From contig NZ_JAGEMO020000003.1 in NCBI RefSeq assembly GCF_017921975.2, positions 186,001-250,000 of the forward strand: a stretch of DNA of 64,000 nucleotides, given 5' to 3'. Below the pieces are notes generated by a model that did not search any database, had not been told where the DNA came from, and was given only the letters and a program-made list of their open reading frames with translations. Origin of the DNA: Hymenobacter terricola. Its GTDB lineage: Bacteria > Bacteroidota > Bacteroidia > Cytophagales > Hymenobacteraceae. Both the position numbers and the translations under genes were made by a program. Positions 24,436 to 34,983 of the stretch are shown here, piece by piece; within the stretch, counting starts at the first letter, position 1, and each line of letters opens with the position of its first letter.

Positions 24436-26427
24436 TTGTCCGATACCACCCCCACTTTCGCCCCCGTCGACCCCTACGCCATCGAAAAAGAGCTGCGCCA
24501 CGTCCAGTCTCTGATGAAGCTGGAGCAGCAGGAAGACCTGGTGCAATTCAAGCTCAAAAACGCCAAGGCCAGCATTGCCGAGCGCCAGCAGCGCGGCCTC
24601 ACTTGGTACCCCGTCACCATCACGCAGGAAGAAATCGGTTTCGGCGGCAAGGTCGTCCTGGAGCTGGAGCGGCCCGCCGGCCAGCAGGGCCTGCACCTGT
24701 TTCAGGTGGGCAAAAACGCGGCCCTGTTTGGCAACGTGCCCGGCCGCTCGGCCACCGACCGGCCCACGCTCAACGGCGTTATCACCAGCGTGCGGCGCAA
24801 CAAGCTGCTGCTCGCCACCAACAAAGAGGACCTGCCCGATTGGGTCACCGACGGCAGTAAAATGGGCATCGACCTCACCTTCGATGAAGTCAGCTACCGC
24901 GAGATGGATTATGCCCTGGGCAAAGTCATGGGGGCCTACGGCGACCGCCTCGCCGACCTGCGCGACATCCTGCTGGGGGCCAAAGAAGCCCGTTTCCGCG
25001 AGGAAAAAGCTTCCGATATTTTCTATCCCAGCCCGCTCAACGAATCGCAGCAGGCCGCCGTGCGGCACGTGATGGCGGCGCAGGACGTGGCCATCATCCA
25101 CGGCCCGCCCGGCACCGGCAAAACCACCACGCTGGTGCAGGCCATCCTCGAAACCATCCGGCGCGAGCGGCGCGTGCTGGTGTGCGCGCCCAGCAACACG
25201 GCCGTCGATTTGCTCACCGAAAAGCTGGCCGAGCGTGGCGTCAACGTCATTCGGATGGGCAACCCGTCGCGGGTTTCCGACCTGCTGCTGGAGCACACCC
25301 TCGATGCCCAGGTGATGGCCCACAAGAGCTACAACGAGATGCGCTCGATGCGCCAGACCGCCGACCAATACCGCGAAACCGCCAGTAAATACGTGCGCAA
25401 CTTCGGGTACGAGGAGATGCAGCAACGCAAGCAGCTGAAAGAAGAAGCGCGCCTGCTCTTCCAGCAGGCCGACGATTTGGAGCGCTACATCACCGAGGAT
25501 TTATTGGAATCGGTGCAGGTGATAACGTGCACGCTGGTGGGCGCCGGCAACCGCAATATCCGCCACCTGACCTACGAAACGGTGTTTATCGACGAAGCCG
25601 CCCAGGCCCTGGAGCCCGGCTGCTGGATACCCATCGGCAAGGCCAACCGCGTGGTGCTGGCCGGCGACCACCACCAGCTGCCGCCCACCGTGAAGAGCGA
25701 CAAGGCCGGCGCCCTGCGCGAAACGCTGTTCGAAAAAGCCATTAAGCGCCAGCCCACCAAGGCCCGCATGCTCACGGTGCAGTACCGCATGCACGAGCAA
25801 ATCATGCAGTTCAGCTCCGACCAGTTCTACGATGGCCAGCTGACGGCCTACGAAACCGTGGCCCACGCCGGCCTCGACGCCTACGACCTGCGCTTCGCCC
25901 CCGACCTGCCCGTGGAGTTCCTCGACACGGCCGGCTTCGGCTTCCAGGAAATCACTATCCCCGAAAGCCGCTCCACCGCCAACCCCGAGGAAGCCGACCT
26001 GCTCCTCAAGCGCCTCGCCCAGCTGCTGGAACCCTACGACCCGGCCGACCACGAAGACGACCCGCTCAGCATCGGTGTCATCGCCCCCTATCGCGCCCAA
26101 ATCAACTACTTGAAGGACGCCATTGAGGAAAACGACGAGCTTAGCGGCTTCATGCAGCACCGCCAGCTCAGCGTGGGTACCGTCGATTCGTTCCAGGGCC
26201 AGGAGCGCGACATCATCGCCATCACCCTCACCCGCAGCAACAACCACGGCGAAATCGGCTTCCTGAGCGACATCCGCCGCATGAACGTGGGCATGACCCG
26301 GGCCCGCAAAAAGCTCCTGCTCGTCGGCGACTCTTCAACGCTGAGCGCCCACCCGTTTTTCAAGGCCCTGATTGAGTACGTGGAGCAAATTGGCGGGTAT
26401 CGCACGGCCTGGGAGCTGCAGGATTAA
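24436..26427 (+). CDS. IGHMBP2/SMUBP-2-type SF1 DNA/RNA helicase
   Basis: About 663 residues if translation starts at TTG 24436 (giving MSDTTPTFAPVDPY); a GTG at 24376 would add 20 residues. The N-terminal region holds a beta-barrel 1B-type insertion. Helicase motifs are complete: Walker A IHGPPGTGKTTT (about residue 220), Ia VCAPSNTAVD, II FIDEAAQA, III LAGDHHQLPP, IV VQYRMHE, V GTVDSFQGQERD, and VI NVGMTRARKKL. The order and lengths match bacterial Upf1-like IGHMBP2 proteins, which unwind DNA or RNA 5' to 3'. It is a single gene followed by a repeat-hairpin. The role is probably general nucleic-acid maintenance. Confidence 0.92.
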   Translation: MSDTTPTFAPVDPYAIEKELRHVQSLMKLEQQEDLVQFKLKNAKASIAERQQRGLTWYPVTITQEEIGFGGKVVLELERPAGQQGLHLFQVGKNAALFGNVPGRSATDRPTLNGVITSVRRNKLLLATNKEDLPDWVTDGSKMGIDLTFDEVSYREMDYALGKVMGAYGDRLADLRDILLGAKEARFREEKASDIFYPSPLNESQQAAVRHVMAAQDVAIIHGPPGTGKTTTLVQAILETIRRERRVLVCAPSNTAVDLLTEKLAERGVNVIRMGNPSRVSDLLLEHTLDAQVMAHKSYNEMRSMRQTADQYRETASKYVRNFGYEEMQQRKQLKEEARLLFQQADDLERYITEDLLESVQVITCTLVGAGNRNIRHLTYETVFIDEAAQALEPGCWIPIGKANRVVLAGDHHQLPPTVKSDKAGALRETLFEKAIKRQPTKARMLTVQYRMHEQIMQFSSDQFYDGQLTAYETVAHAGLDAYDLRFAPDLPVEFLDTAGFGFQEITIPESRSTANPEEADLLLKRLAQLLEPYDPADHEDDPLSIGVIAPYRAQINYLKDAIEENDELSGFMQHRQLSVGTVDSFQGQERDIIAITLTRSNNHGEIGFLSDIRRMNVGMTRARKKLLLVGDSSTLSAHPFFKALIEYVEQIGGYRTAWELQD

Positions 26428-26453
26428 CCTATCTTCAAATTAGGTAAAAGTCC

Positions 26454-26490
26454 GTCATGCTTCGGCTGCGCTCAGCATGACGGGCTTTTG
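26454..26490. terminator. Hairpin (family C variant) between convergent genes
   Basis: CGTCATGCTTCGGCTGCGCT continuing to CAGCATGACG forms a stem, followed by GGGCTTTTG. It sits between the helicase stop and the stop of the NHL-like lipoprotein, so it can terminate on both strands. Confidence 0.6.
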
Positions 26491-26500
26491 TATGTCGTTT

Positions 26501-27658
26501 TTAGGGCAAATCAATCACCGACATCGTGTGCGGCGCATCCGATTTCGCGTTCACGAAGTGCTTCTCGGGCTTGTCGAAATCCGAGATATACAGCCGCTTG
26601 CCCTTCAGCAGCACTTCGGCCGGCTGGTCGAGTTTGCCGCCACTGCCGTCCGTGTCACCGTTTTGGGCCAGGGTGGTCACGGCATTCCCATTGCGCAAAT
26701 CCACGATTTCAATGGCGTTTTCGCGCGAGTTGCAGACGTACATCTTATCCGTTGTACGGTCGATAATCAGGCCATCGACGCAGGGAATTGGCTTGCCGCT
26801 GAGCTTCAGGGTTTCCTGCTTGTCAAGGCTGCCATCGGGTTTCAGTGAGACTTTGTAGAGACGGCCATCGCCGAAGCTGCCGGTATAGAAGTTGCCTTTG
26901 CTGTCGTAGTCCAGGCCGTCGGCGCCGTTGTCCACGCCGGTTTCATTCACCGTCGTGCTGAAGGTGGCCAGTACGTGCGGGTCCATGGTCTTGGTCTTGA
27001 GGTGGACGGTGCCCTTGTTCAGCTCAGCGAGCGAAAACTTCAAAATGGCGCTTCCCTTGTCGTTGTTGGGCAGGTCCCACTGGCTGTCGGTTACGTAAAT
27101 CGTGTTGCCTCTCCAGACCACGGCATTGGCGAGCGCGAAGTTGTCGACCACGGTGGTGATGGCGCCGGGCTTGCCGTGTTGAACCGCCACCTTCATCAGG
27201 CGCGATTTAAAATCCTTGCTGTTTTCGTACTGATTTTCGGCGTAGTACAGGTTGCCGTCGGGGCCAAAAGCCAGGTCCATGGGCGCGGCTTTTTTGGTGG
27301 TGGGCTCCAGGGGCAGGTTGGTGGCGTAAGGCGTCATGGTGGTGCCGTCAATCTCCATCAGCGAGGCCGGCTGGCTGTTATCGGCCAGGTTCGGGACGGA
27401 GAGGATGAGGTGGCCGTTGGGGGCCAGGGCCAGGCCGTCGGGGGTGTTGTGGGCGTCGTCGAGGGTGAAGAGCAGCTTGGGGCTGCCGATGGTGGGCACC
27501 GGGTCGGATTTAGCCGTAGTGGCCGAGGAGTCGGTTTTCACCACGGCTTCTTTGCTCACGGCTTCAGCTTCGGTTTTGGGAGGGCTGGACTGGCAGGCGG
27601 CCAGCAAGCCGCCGCTGAGCACCATGACCGCCAATTGGTTAAGCGCCGATTTCAACAT
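26501..27658 (-). CDS. NHL/SMP-30-like beta-propeller lipoprotein
   Basis: About 385 residues from ATG 27658; an upstream in-frame start at 27757 would precede the signal peptide with 33 unlikely residues. A lipoprotein signal ends at SGGLLAAC, then a Ser/Thr/Ala linker. The rest is a six-bladed propeller with repeated D-G-L and G-N-x-Y blades: NTPDGLALAPNGHLILSV, MDLAFGPDGNLYYAENQ, NGADGLDYDSKGNFYTGSFG, VDGLIIDRTTDKMYVCNS. This fits SMP-30/gluconolactonase-like or NHL domains exported to the envelope. Substrate or binding partner is unknown. Confidence 0.85.
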   Translation of the reverse strand: MLKSALNQLAVMVLSGGLLAACQSSPPKTEAEAVSKEAVVKTDSSATTAKSDPVPTIGSPKLLFTLDDAHNTPDGLALAPNGHLILSVPNLADNSQPASLMEIDGTTMTPYATNLPLEPTTKKAAPMDLAFGPDGNLYYAENQYENSKDFKSRLMKVAVQHGKPGAITTVVDNFALANAVVWRGNTIYVTDSQWDLPNNDKGSAILKFSLAELNKGTVHLKTKTMDPHVLATFSTTVNETGVDNGADGLDYDSKGNFYTGSFGDGRLYKVSLKPDGSLDKQETLKLSGKPIPCVDGLIIDRTTDKMYVCNSRENAIEIVDLRNGNAVTTLAQNGDTDGSGGKLDQPAEVLLKGKRLYISDFDKPEKHFVNAKSDAPHTMSVIDLP

Positions 27659-27978
27659 GGAAAAGCAAAGAAGAAGGTACGACGAAGAAGAAATAATCTC
27701 ACGCCATCGGTACGCGCCGGGCGGCGGCGGGGTTATCCGCCCGCTGGCCCGCAACATGTGTTTGGGGGCCGTAGCGCACCGAAATCATGGGCATTCCCTT
27801 AATATTCCCTCAATGCCTCCGGAACAGGCTCCTCGCTAAGCCAACTTCAGCTGTTGACGCTCAAATCAGTAGGCGGCAGAAGCAAAAAAAGATTACGTTA
27901 ATGCTTAAAAAAATACGCTAACCACCTGACCAAAAAGCACGTTCACGCCAAGGCATTCAACCATTTCACCGCCTTTCC
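27659..27978. other. Intergenic region upstream of katE
   Basis: 320 bp between divergent genes. The part at 27700-27760 is GC-rich with local inverted repeats; the part at 27870-27930 is AT-rich (two A-runs, TTACGTTAATGC) and probably holds the catalase promoter, but no exact TAnnTTTG box or known peroxide-regulator site was recognised. Confidence 0.4.
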
Positions 27979-30168
<2,190 letters not shown>

Positions 30169-30294
30169 AGGCAGTTAGAAGCTGACGTTCTGCTTTTTTG
30201 TTGAATTCTTCCGCCGTTTCCAGCAGAACTCCTTTTCTTTGCAGCACAGCCGCTTGGGCTGGCACTTTCTCCCCCAATACCCATTCCCATTTTC

Positions 30295-30810
30295 ATGACT
30301 GCCATCTCCCAAAACCAAGTCGTCACCATCACCTATGACCTCAGCGTGACCGACGAAAACCAGGAAAAAGTGCTGGTTGAATCCGCCGAAGCCGATTCAC
30401 CGATGGTGTTCCTGTTTGGCCACAGCGGCTTGCCCGAAGAATTTGAAGCCCACCTCGCCGGCAAGAACCCCGGCGATGCGTTCCAGTTCAGCCTCACGCC
30501 CGAGCAGGCCTACGGCGAATACGACGACCAGGCGCTGGTCGAAATCCCGAAGGAAGTTTTCCTCATCGACGGCAAGCTGGATGATGAGATGCTGCAGCCC
30601 GGCAACTTCCTGCCCATGGCCGACAACGAAGGCAACCACATGCAAGCCAAAGTGGTAAGCATCGGCGATTCGGCTGTGCAAATGGATTTCAACCACCCCC
30701 TGGCCGGCATGGTGATGCACTTCAACGGCAAGGTGCAGGACGTGCGCCCCGCCACTGCCGAGGAAATGACCCACGGCCACGTGCACGGCGAAGGCGGCCA
30801 CCAGCACTAA
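30295..30810 (+). CDS. SlyD-like FKBP peptidyl-prolyl isomerase
   Basis: 171 residues, cytoplasmic. It starts with the FKBP half VVTITYDLSVTDENQEKVL and FLFGHSGLPEEFEAHLAGKN, contains the inserted-in-flap domain (about residues 75-125, ALVEIPKEVF), and returns to FNHPLAGMVMHFNGKVQDV. The C-terminal tail is His-rich (MTHGHVHGEGGHQH), as in SlyD proteins that combine chaperone, prolyl isomerase and nickel-binding functions. No hydrogenase or urease genes are in the window, so a metal-delivery role is not supported by context. About 125 bp separate it from katE. Confidence 0.93.
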   Translation: MTAISQNQVVTITYDLSVTDENQEKVLVESAEADSPMVFLFGHSGLPEEFEAHLAGKNPGDAFQFSLTPEQAYGEYDDQALVEIPKEVFLIDGKLDDEMLQPGNFLPMADNEGNHMQAKVVSIGDSAVQMDFNHPLAGMVMHFNGKVQDVRPATAEEMTHGHVHGEGGHQH

Positions 30811-30836
30811 ATACCTGTAGAATAGATTATTATTAA

Positions 30837-30926
30837 CGTCATGCTGAGCTTGCCGAAACATCTCTACCGCAATACTAAATCTGATTAGTTGCGCAGTAGA
30901 GGTGCTTCGGCAAGCTCAGCATGACG
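30837..30926. repeat. Family C inverted pair between convergent genes
   Basis: CGTCATGCTGAGCTTGCCGA at the left and GGCAAGCTCAGCATGACG at the right, with inner arms CTCTACCGC / GCAGTAGAGG, form a hairpin of about 90 bp, followed by a T-run. It can terminate both the SlyD-like gene and the acpH-like gene. Confidence 0.75.
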
Positions 30927-30956
30927 GTCTTTTTTCAGCCTTTTACATTCAAAATT

Positions 30957-31553
30957 TCACTCCAGAATATTTGCCACCTGCTGCTGCAGCTCTGGAAAAA
31001 ACTCCCGGAAATCGGCCTCATAGGCTGCGTAGTTTGCCCGCAGCTCATCCACCGCGGTCTCCATACCCGACCCTGCTGATGCGCGGCGGCTCAGGCCACT
31101 GAGGGCACGGCGAATGCCTTCCAGTTCGACGTAACCCATCAGCCAGTTATGCTGCGTCATGTAGGGCAGAAATTGCTGCACGCGGGGCGGCATTTCGGCC
31201 TGGCGGGCGGTGAGTAGGGCATATATCCGCCGGGCGAAATCAGGGAGCATTTCGGGCGAGAATTCCGCGAAATTCCGGGCCAGGAAATGGTCGAGGAACA
31301 TATCAGAAATCACGCCGGCGTACTTGCCGTAGCCGGCTTCGCGCAGGCGCTGGGTGCTGCGGCGCACCACGGGGTGCTGGTCGGTAAAGGCATCGATGGC
31401 CCGGTGTAGGCGAATGCCGGTCTGCACGGCGGGGGGGTAGTTTTCGAGCTGCTTGCCCGGCACCGAATCGGCAATAAACTGGCCCACCACTATATCGGCA
31501 TACGTCGGGGAAGCAAGCTGGCCCGCAAGAAAAAGATGTGCTAGAAAATTCAT
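30957..31553 (-). CDS. ACP phosphodiesterase (DUF479, AcpH-like)
   Basis: 198 residues from ATG 31553; the 11 residues upstream in the frame are not family-like. MNFLAHLFLAG at the start, GQFIADSV, IRLHRAIDAFTDQHPVVRRS and DMFLDHFLARNF are the conserved metal-binding His/Asp segments of the DUF479 family, related to HD phosphatases. The enzyme releases 4'-phosphopantetheine from acyl carrier protein. No lipid synthesis genes are adjacent. A TACCTTTC sequence lies a few bases upstream of the start and resembles a -7 box. Confidence 0.88.
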   Translation of the reverse strand: MNFLAHLFLAGQLASPTYADIVVGQFIADSVPGKQLENYPPAVQTGIRLHRAIDAFTDQHPVVRRSTQRLREAGYGKYAGVISDMFLDHFLARNFAEFSPEMLPDFARRIYALLTARQAEMPPRVQQFLPYMTQHNWLMGYVELEGIRRALSGLSRRASAGSGMETAVDELRANYAAYEADFREFFPELQQQVANILE

Positions 31554-31681
31554 TTTCGCGGGAAAGGTACGGGCCAGCGCCGGCAATTATTCAACCCCAG
31601 CCGGGCCGCTGCCGTAAGCAATTACGCGGTGGGCTGGTATCGGCTGCCGTCCGACTTTCACTTTCCCTACTCCCCTTCCCC

Positions 31682-32194
31682 ATGTCCGACCAGTCGCCCG
31701 TAACCCACGACCTGACCCAGCTATTCGAAAAAATCAAGGACGTGCGCATGGCCATGCTCACCACCACCGACGAGCACCACACGCTGCACAGCCGCCCGAT
31801 GTACACCATCAAGCCCGACGCCGACGGCTCGCTGTACTTCTTCACCGATGTGAAATCGGCCAAGGTGTACGAAGTGAAGAAGGACAGCCAGGTGAACCTG
31901 AGCTACTCCAATCCCGACAGCAACGTGTACGCCTCCGTCTCGGGCCGGGCCAACGCCTACCGCGACGAGGCCAAAATTGCCGAGCTCTGGAGCGAGCCCA
32001 TGCGGGCCTGGTTCCCCAAAGGCAAAGACGACCCGAACATCACGCTCCTGAAAATCACGGTGGATAAAGCCGAATACTGGGATTCGCCCAGCAGCCTGCT
32101 CTCGCAAGCCTACGGCTACGTGCGGGCCGTGGTAACCGGCGAGCGCAGCAAAGACGACGACGTGAACGAGCACGCCCAGGTGCAGCCGAAATAG
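31682..32194 (+). CDS. Pyridoxamine 5'-phosphate oxidase-fold stress protein
   Basis: 170 residues from ATG 31682. The split-barrel flavin-binding fold is recognised from VRMAMLTTTDEHHTLHSRPM, GSLYFFTDVKSAKVYEV, VNLSYSNPDSNVYASVSGRA and ITLLKITVDKAEYWDSP, which matches the general stress protein 26 group. Members bind FMN or related flavins; physiological substrates are unknown. A rho-independent-like hairpin follows at 32216-32246. The gene is monocistronic, divergent from the acpH-like gene. Confidence 0.9.
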   Translation: MSDQSPVTHDLTQLFEKIKDVRMAMLTTTDEHHTLHSRPMYTIKPDADGSLYFFTDVKSAKVYEVKKDSQVNLSYSNPDSNVYASVSGRANAYRDEAKIAELWSEPMRAWFPKGKDDPNITLLKITVDKAEYWDSPSSLLSQAYGYVRAVVTGERSKDDDVNEHAQVQPK

Positions 32195-32215
32195 GCGGTT
32201 AAGTACCCATTATTG

Positions 32216-32246
32216 AAAGGCCGGAAGCAATTCCGGCCTTTTTTTG
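32216..32246 (+). terminator. Intrinsic terminator after the PNPOx-fold gene
   Basis: AAAGGCCGGAAGCAATTCCG plus GCCTTTTTTT: an 8-9 bp GC stem, short loop and T-run, 22 bp after the stop. Confidence 0.85.
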
Positions 32247-32267
32247 TTGAACCACTGTGTCGTTTGA

Positions 32268-32480
32268 ATGCAAACCCTTTTCGCCTTACTCACTTTTGCA
32301 GCCATTTATTCCCTTGGCTTAGGTTTTGCCGATGCAGCCCGGGACCACGGCTTTTGGTTTGGCACGAGTGTCGACAATACAAGTCAGCCTTTCAGAGCCT
32401 TTTTCAAACAAAGGGGAATTAAACGATGGGCCATTTTTGCCTTGATTATTGGCATTTTGGGCAGCCTTTTAACCGTATAA
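32268..32480 (+). CDS. Small hypothetical membrane protein
   Basis: 70 residues: a hydrophobic N-terminal helix (TLFALLTFAAIYSLGLGFAD), a polar middle with RDHGFWFGTSVDNTSQPFRA, and a second hydrophobic helix at the end (WAIFALIIGILGSLLTV). Both ends in the membrane suggest a two-helix hairpin protein. No family recognised. It starts soon after a terminator, so it needs its own promoter, and it ends 9 bp before the next gene, which suggests co-transcription. Confidence 0.5.
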   Translation: MQTLFALLTFAAIYSLGLGFADAARDHGFWFGTSVDNTSQPFRAFFKQRGIKRWAIFALIIGILGSLLTV

Positions 32481-32489
32481 ACTCACATT

Positions 32490-33200
32490 TTGCCCCATAC
32501 TACCCTCACCATATTCACCCTGAAGCCCGGCCAGCAGCGCTGGGGCCTGGCCCAGATGGGCACCTCGCCCCGGCATTTGCAACGGGTGATGGGCCTGCGG
32601 TTTTTCAAGCTGTTGGGCAGCGGGGCCAGCAACGGCTTCGGCCTGTGGCCCAACCTGCGGCGCTACGGCTTCATGGCGGTATGGGAAGATGCGGCGGTGG
32701 CGGCGGCATTTTTTGCGCAACATCCGCTCTGGGCTACTTACGCGGCGCGCAGCGAGGAAATGTGGGCCGTGCAGCTGGCGCCGCTGAAATCACAGGGCTT
32801 GTGGGATGGCAAAACCCCTTTCGCCTACGCCCCACCCTTGTTGGCCGGCGATGACGCGCCGGTGGCCGTGCTGACCCGCGCCAGCATCCGGTGGCGCAAA
32901 ACGCCGCGCTTCTGGCAGTTTGTGGAGCCTACCAGCGCCACCCTGGCGCAGGCGGCGGGCGTGCGGGCCGCCATTGGGCTGGGCGAGCTGCCGGTGGTGC
33001 GGCAGGCCACGTTCAGCGTGTGGGACTCGGCCCAGGCCATGCAGCAATACGCCTACCGCGACGCCCGGCACCGGGAAGTTATTCAGCTCACGCGCCGCGA
33101 AGACTGGTACGCCGAGGAGCTGTTTGCGCGGTTCCAGGTGCTGGGCAGCAGCGGTACCCTCGATGGAGTGAACCCACTGGCTGGCCTGCTGCCGCGCTAG
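32490..33200 (+). CDS. CrtA-like (spheroidene monooxygenase family) protein
   Basis: 236 residues. Family-specific segments are GLRFFKLLGSGASNGFGLWP, RYGFMAVWED, VAVLTRASIRW and RQATFSVWDSAQAMQQYAYR, which follow the spheroidene monooxygenase CrtA family. CrtA inserts a keto group into acyclic carotenoids in purple bacteria; homologues in coloured Bacteroidota may act on carotenoids, but no other carotenoid gene is nearby here. The first codons overlap no other gene. Substrate assignment is therefore open. Confidence 0.78.
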   Translation: MPHTTLTIFTLKPGQQRWGLAQMGTSPRHLQRVMGLRFFKLLGSGASNGFGLWPNLRRYGFMAVWEDAAVAAAFFAQHPLWATYAARSEEMWAVQLAPLKSQGLWDGKTPFAYAPPLLAGDDAPVAVLTRASIRWRKTPRFWQFVEPTSATLAQAAGVRAAIGLGELPVVRQATFSVWDSAQAMQQYAYRDARHREVIQLTRREDWYAEELFARFQVLGSSGTLDGVNPLAGLLPR

Positions 33201-34810
33201 TCGTGCAAATTGTAGCGCTTGAGCCAGCCGGCCCCATTGGCGGATAATTCCGGGTGCGGGTCAGCTTCACTATTTAGGCCGGCCCGATTGCGGTTGGCGT
33301 CGTCATCGGCGCTGCGGTACCAGGTAAAATCGGCAATATCGGCCCGGGAGGTAGTTGGGCTCAGCACCTGGTCGCGGCCCGCGCCGTCGTAGATGTTCAC
33401 GGCGAAACCGGGCGCGATGGGTGGGCGCAACTCAAAAATATCATTGCCCGCCAAGCCGTACACGTTCAGTAGGTGCGTATCATGCTGGTCGTACACCCGC
33501 TCCACAATCAGGCTGTCGGGCTGGCCCGCCCGCCGCGCCAGCATCTGCACCCGCAAGCGCCCCGCGCCGGCGCCACTGATGATGAAACGCTCGGATTTAT
33601 CGGTCCCCACCAGCCAGGCTTCTTTGCTGAGCACCTCGTAGTAGCGCTGGGCCACGGCGGGCAGCTGCTCGCGCCGGGCCCGGAGCATCGGCGCGAAGCG
33701 GGCGGCGATACCGGCCCGGGTTTCGGGCGGGCCGGCGGCAAGCGCCTGGGCAATTACGGCATCGGTCAGCCGGAGGCGCAGCGAGTCGGCTTCCTGCCGG
33801 AAGTCCTCGGCGCTGAGGGTACTCAGTAGGGTGCGGTCGAGGGCGCGGGCGGTGGTGGTGAGGCCATCCACGGCGCCCAGCCCGATGGTGGCGCCAAAGC
33901 TGCTGTATTTGGGCACAAACCAGGAAATAATGCGGGTGAGCACGCCGTCATCAAACAGGAAAAAGGCCTGGTCGCGGTCGCGGGGAACGGGCCGGTAGCT
34001 CACCCGGCCCGCCGCTGGGAGGCTGGCCCAGCGCCACTGGTCGGGGCGGCGGCTCCAGTCGCCCAGCCACACATCGAGCAGGCGGGCGCGCAGGTAAGCC
34101 CGCGCCACCACCTGAGCCCCCGGCCGCTGCTGGAGGCGGGCCAGCATGTGGCGCGTGTTGACCACGGCCGGCGAGTGACCGAAGCTGGCCATGCCGCTGC
34201 AGTTGCCTTCGGGCCGCTCTTCCAGCAAGTACAGGGCGTTGGCATAGCCGGCCCGGAACTTGCCCAGGCCGGGGTCGTTGGGCACAAACACGAGGCTGGG
34301 GTTGGTGTGGTACACGCCGGCGGCTTCGGCCAGGGGCGCGGCCACGTAGGCCCCAAACGGCTGGCCCGCACTGGTTTGGTCCTTCATCAGCCCCCCCAGG
34401 AGCCAGCGAATCCAGCCAGCGGGCAGGGCGGCGCTGGCATCTTTATCCACGGAGCGCAGCACGAACTCGCGGCCACCGGCCGTACGCAGGCGCAGCGTGT
34501 GGCTCTGGTAGCTGCCCCCGGCCTGCATGGGCGTGAGCGTGTCGGGGGTGACGGTGGCCAGGTGCACCACCGGCACCGTGACCGGCGTGGCCCACCACTC
34601 CCGGTAGTGCGTGCCCCAGAAAAAGCGCCACACCGCGCCCCTGGCGTATTGCGGCCCGGCCGCCATGCGCACCGTAGCCGAGTCGGCAGCCCACTGCGGC
34701 GGTGCAAAACTGCTGGGGCTAGGCCCGGCACAGCCGGCCGCCGCCACGGCCAGGGCGCCGCACAAGGCCCGAAAAAAGACGGCAGAACAAGAGGCAGCCC
34801 CAGGCAGCAT
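33197..34810 (-). CDS. Kinase-like lipoprotein family, paralogue 1 (degenerate DRH motif)
   Basis: 537 residues with a lipoprotein signal (lipobox AAAGC at about residue 27). It shares its whole layout with the next two genes: an N-terminal WGTHYREWWATPV strand, GGSYQSHTLRLRTAGGREFVLRS, then ARLLDVWLGDWSRRPDQWRW and VPRDRDQAFFLFDDG, and a C-terminal part with GLAGNDIFEL and YDGAGRDQV. The middle resembles the kinase-like domain found in large Bacteroidota BamA-fused proteins, where the motif is usually GDWDRH. Here it is GDWSRR, so the presumed catalytic Asp and His are missing while the DRD motif is kept. It converges with the CrtA-like gene (stop codons overlap by 4 bp) and diverges from paralogue 2. 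Confidence 0.75.
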   Translation of the reverse strand: MLPGAASCSAVFFRALCGALAVAAAGCAGPSPSSFAPPQWAADSATVRMAAGPQYARGAVWRFFWGTHYREWWATPVTVPVVHLATVTPDTLTPMQAGGSYQSHTLRLRTAGGREFVLRSVDKDASAALPAGWIRWLLGGLMKDQTSAGQPFGAYVAAPLAEAAGVYHTNPSLVFVPNDPGLGKFRAGYANALYLLEERPEGNCSGMASFGHSPAVVNTRHMLARLQQRPGAQVVARAYLRARLLDVWLGDWSRRPDQWRWASLPAAGRVSYRPVPRDRDQAFFLFDDGVLTRIISWFVPKYSSFGATIGLGAVDGLTTTARALDRTLLSTLSAEDFRQEADSLRLRLTDAVIAQALAAGPPETRAGIAARFAPMLRARREQLPAVAQRYYEVLSKEAWLVGTDKSERFIISGAGAGRLRVQMLARRAGQPDSLIVERVYDQHDTHLLNVYGLAGNDIFELRPPIAPGFAVNIYDGAGRDQVLSPTTSRADIADFTWYRSADDDANRNRAGLNSEADPHPELSANGAGWLKRYNLHD

Positions 34811-34983
34811 AGAGGATAATTAATCAGCAGCAATTCGCTACACAGCAAGCCGATAACAAAGACATTGGCGCTCCTATAGCGCAAATGGCAGGGTTGCGGT
34901 TGTGTAGCACGGCCGGGCAAGTTCCACCTTTACGGCGGAGTTGCGTTAAAGGCGCATTCGTGCTGCCTTGTTTTTTTTCCTGG

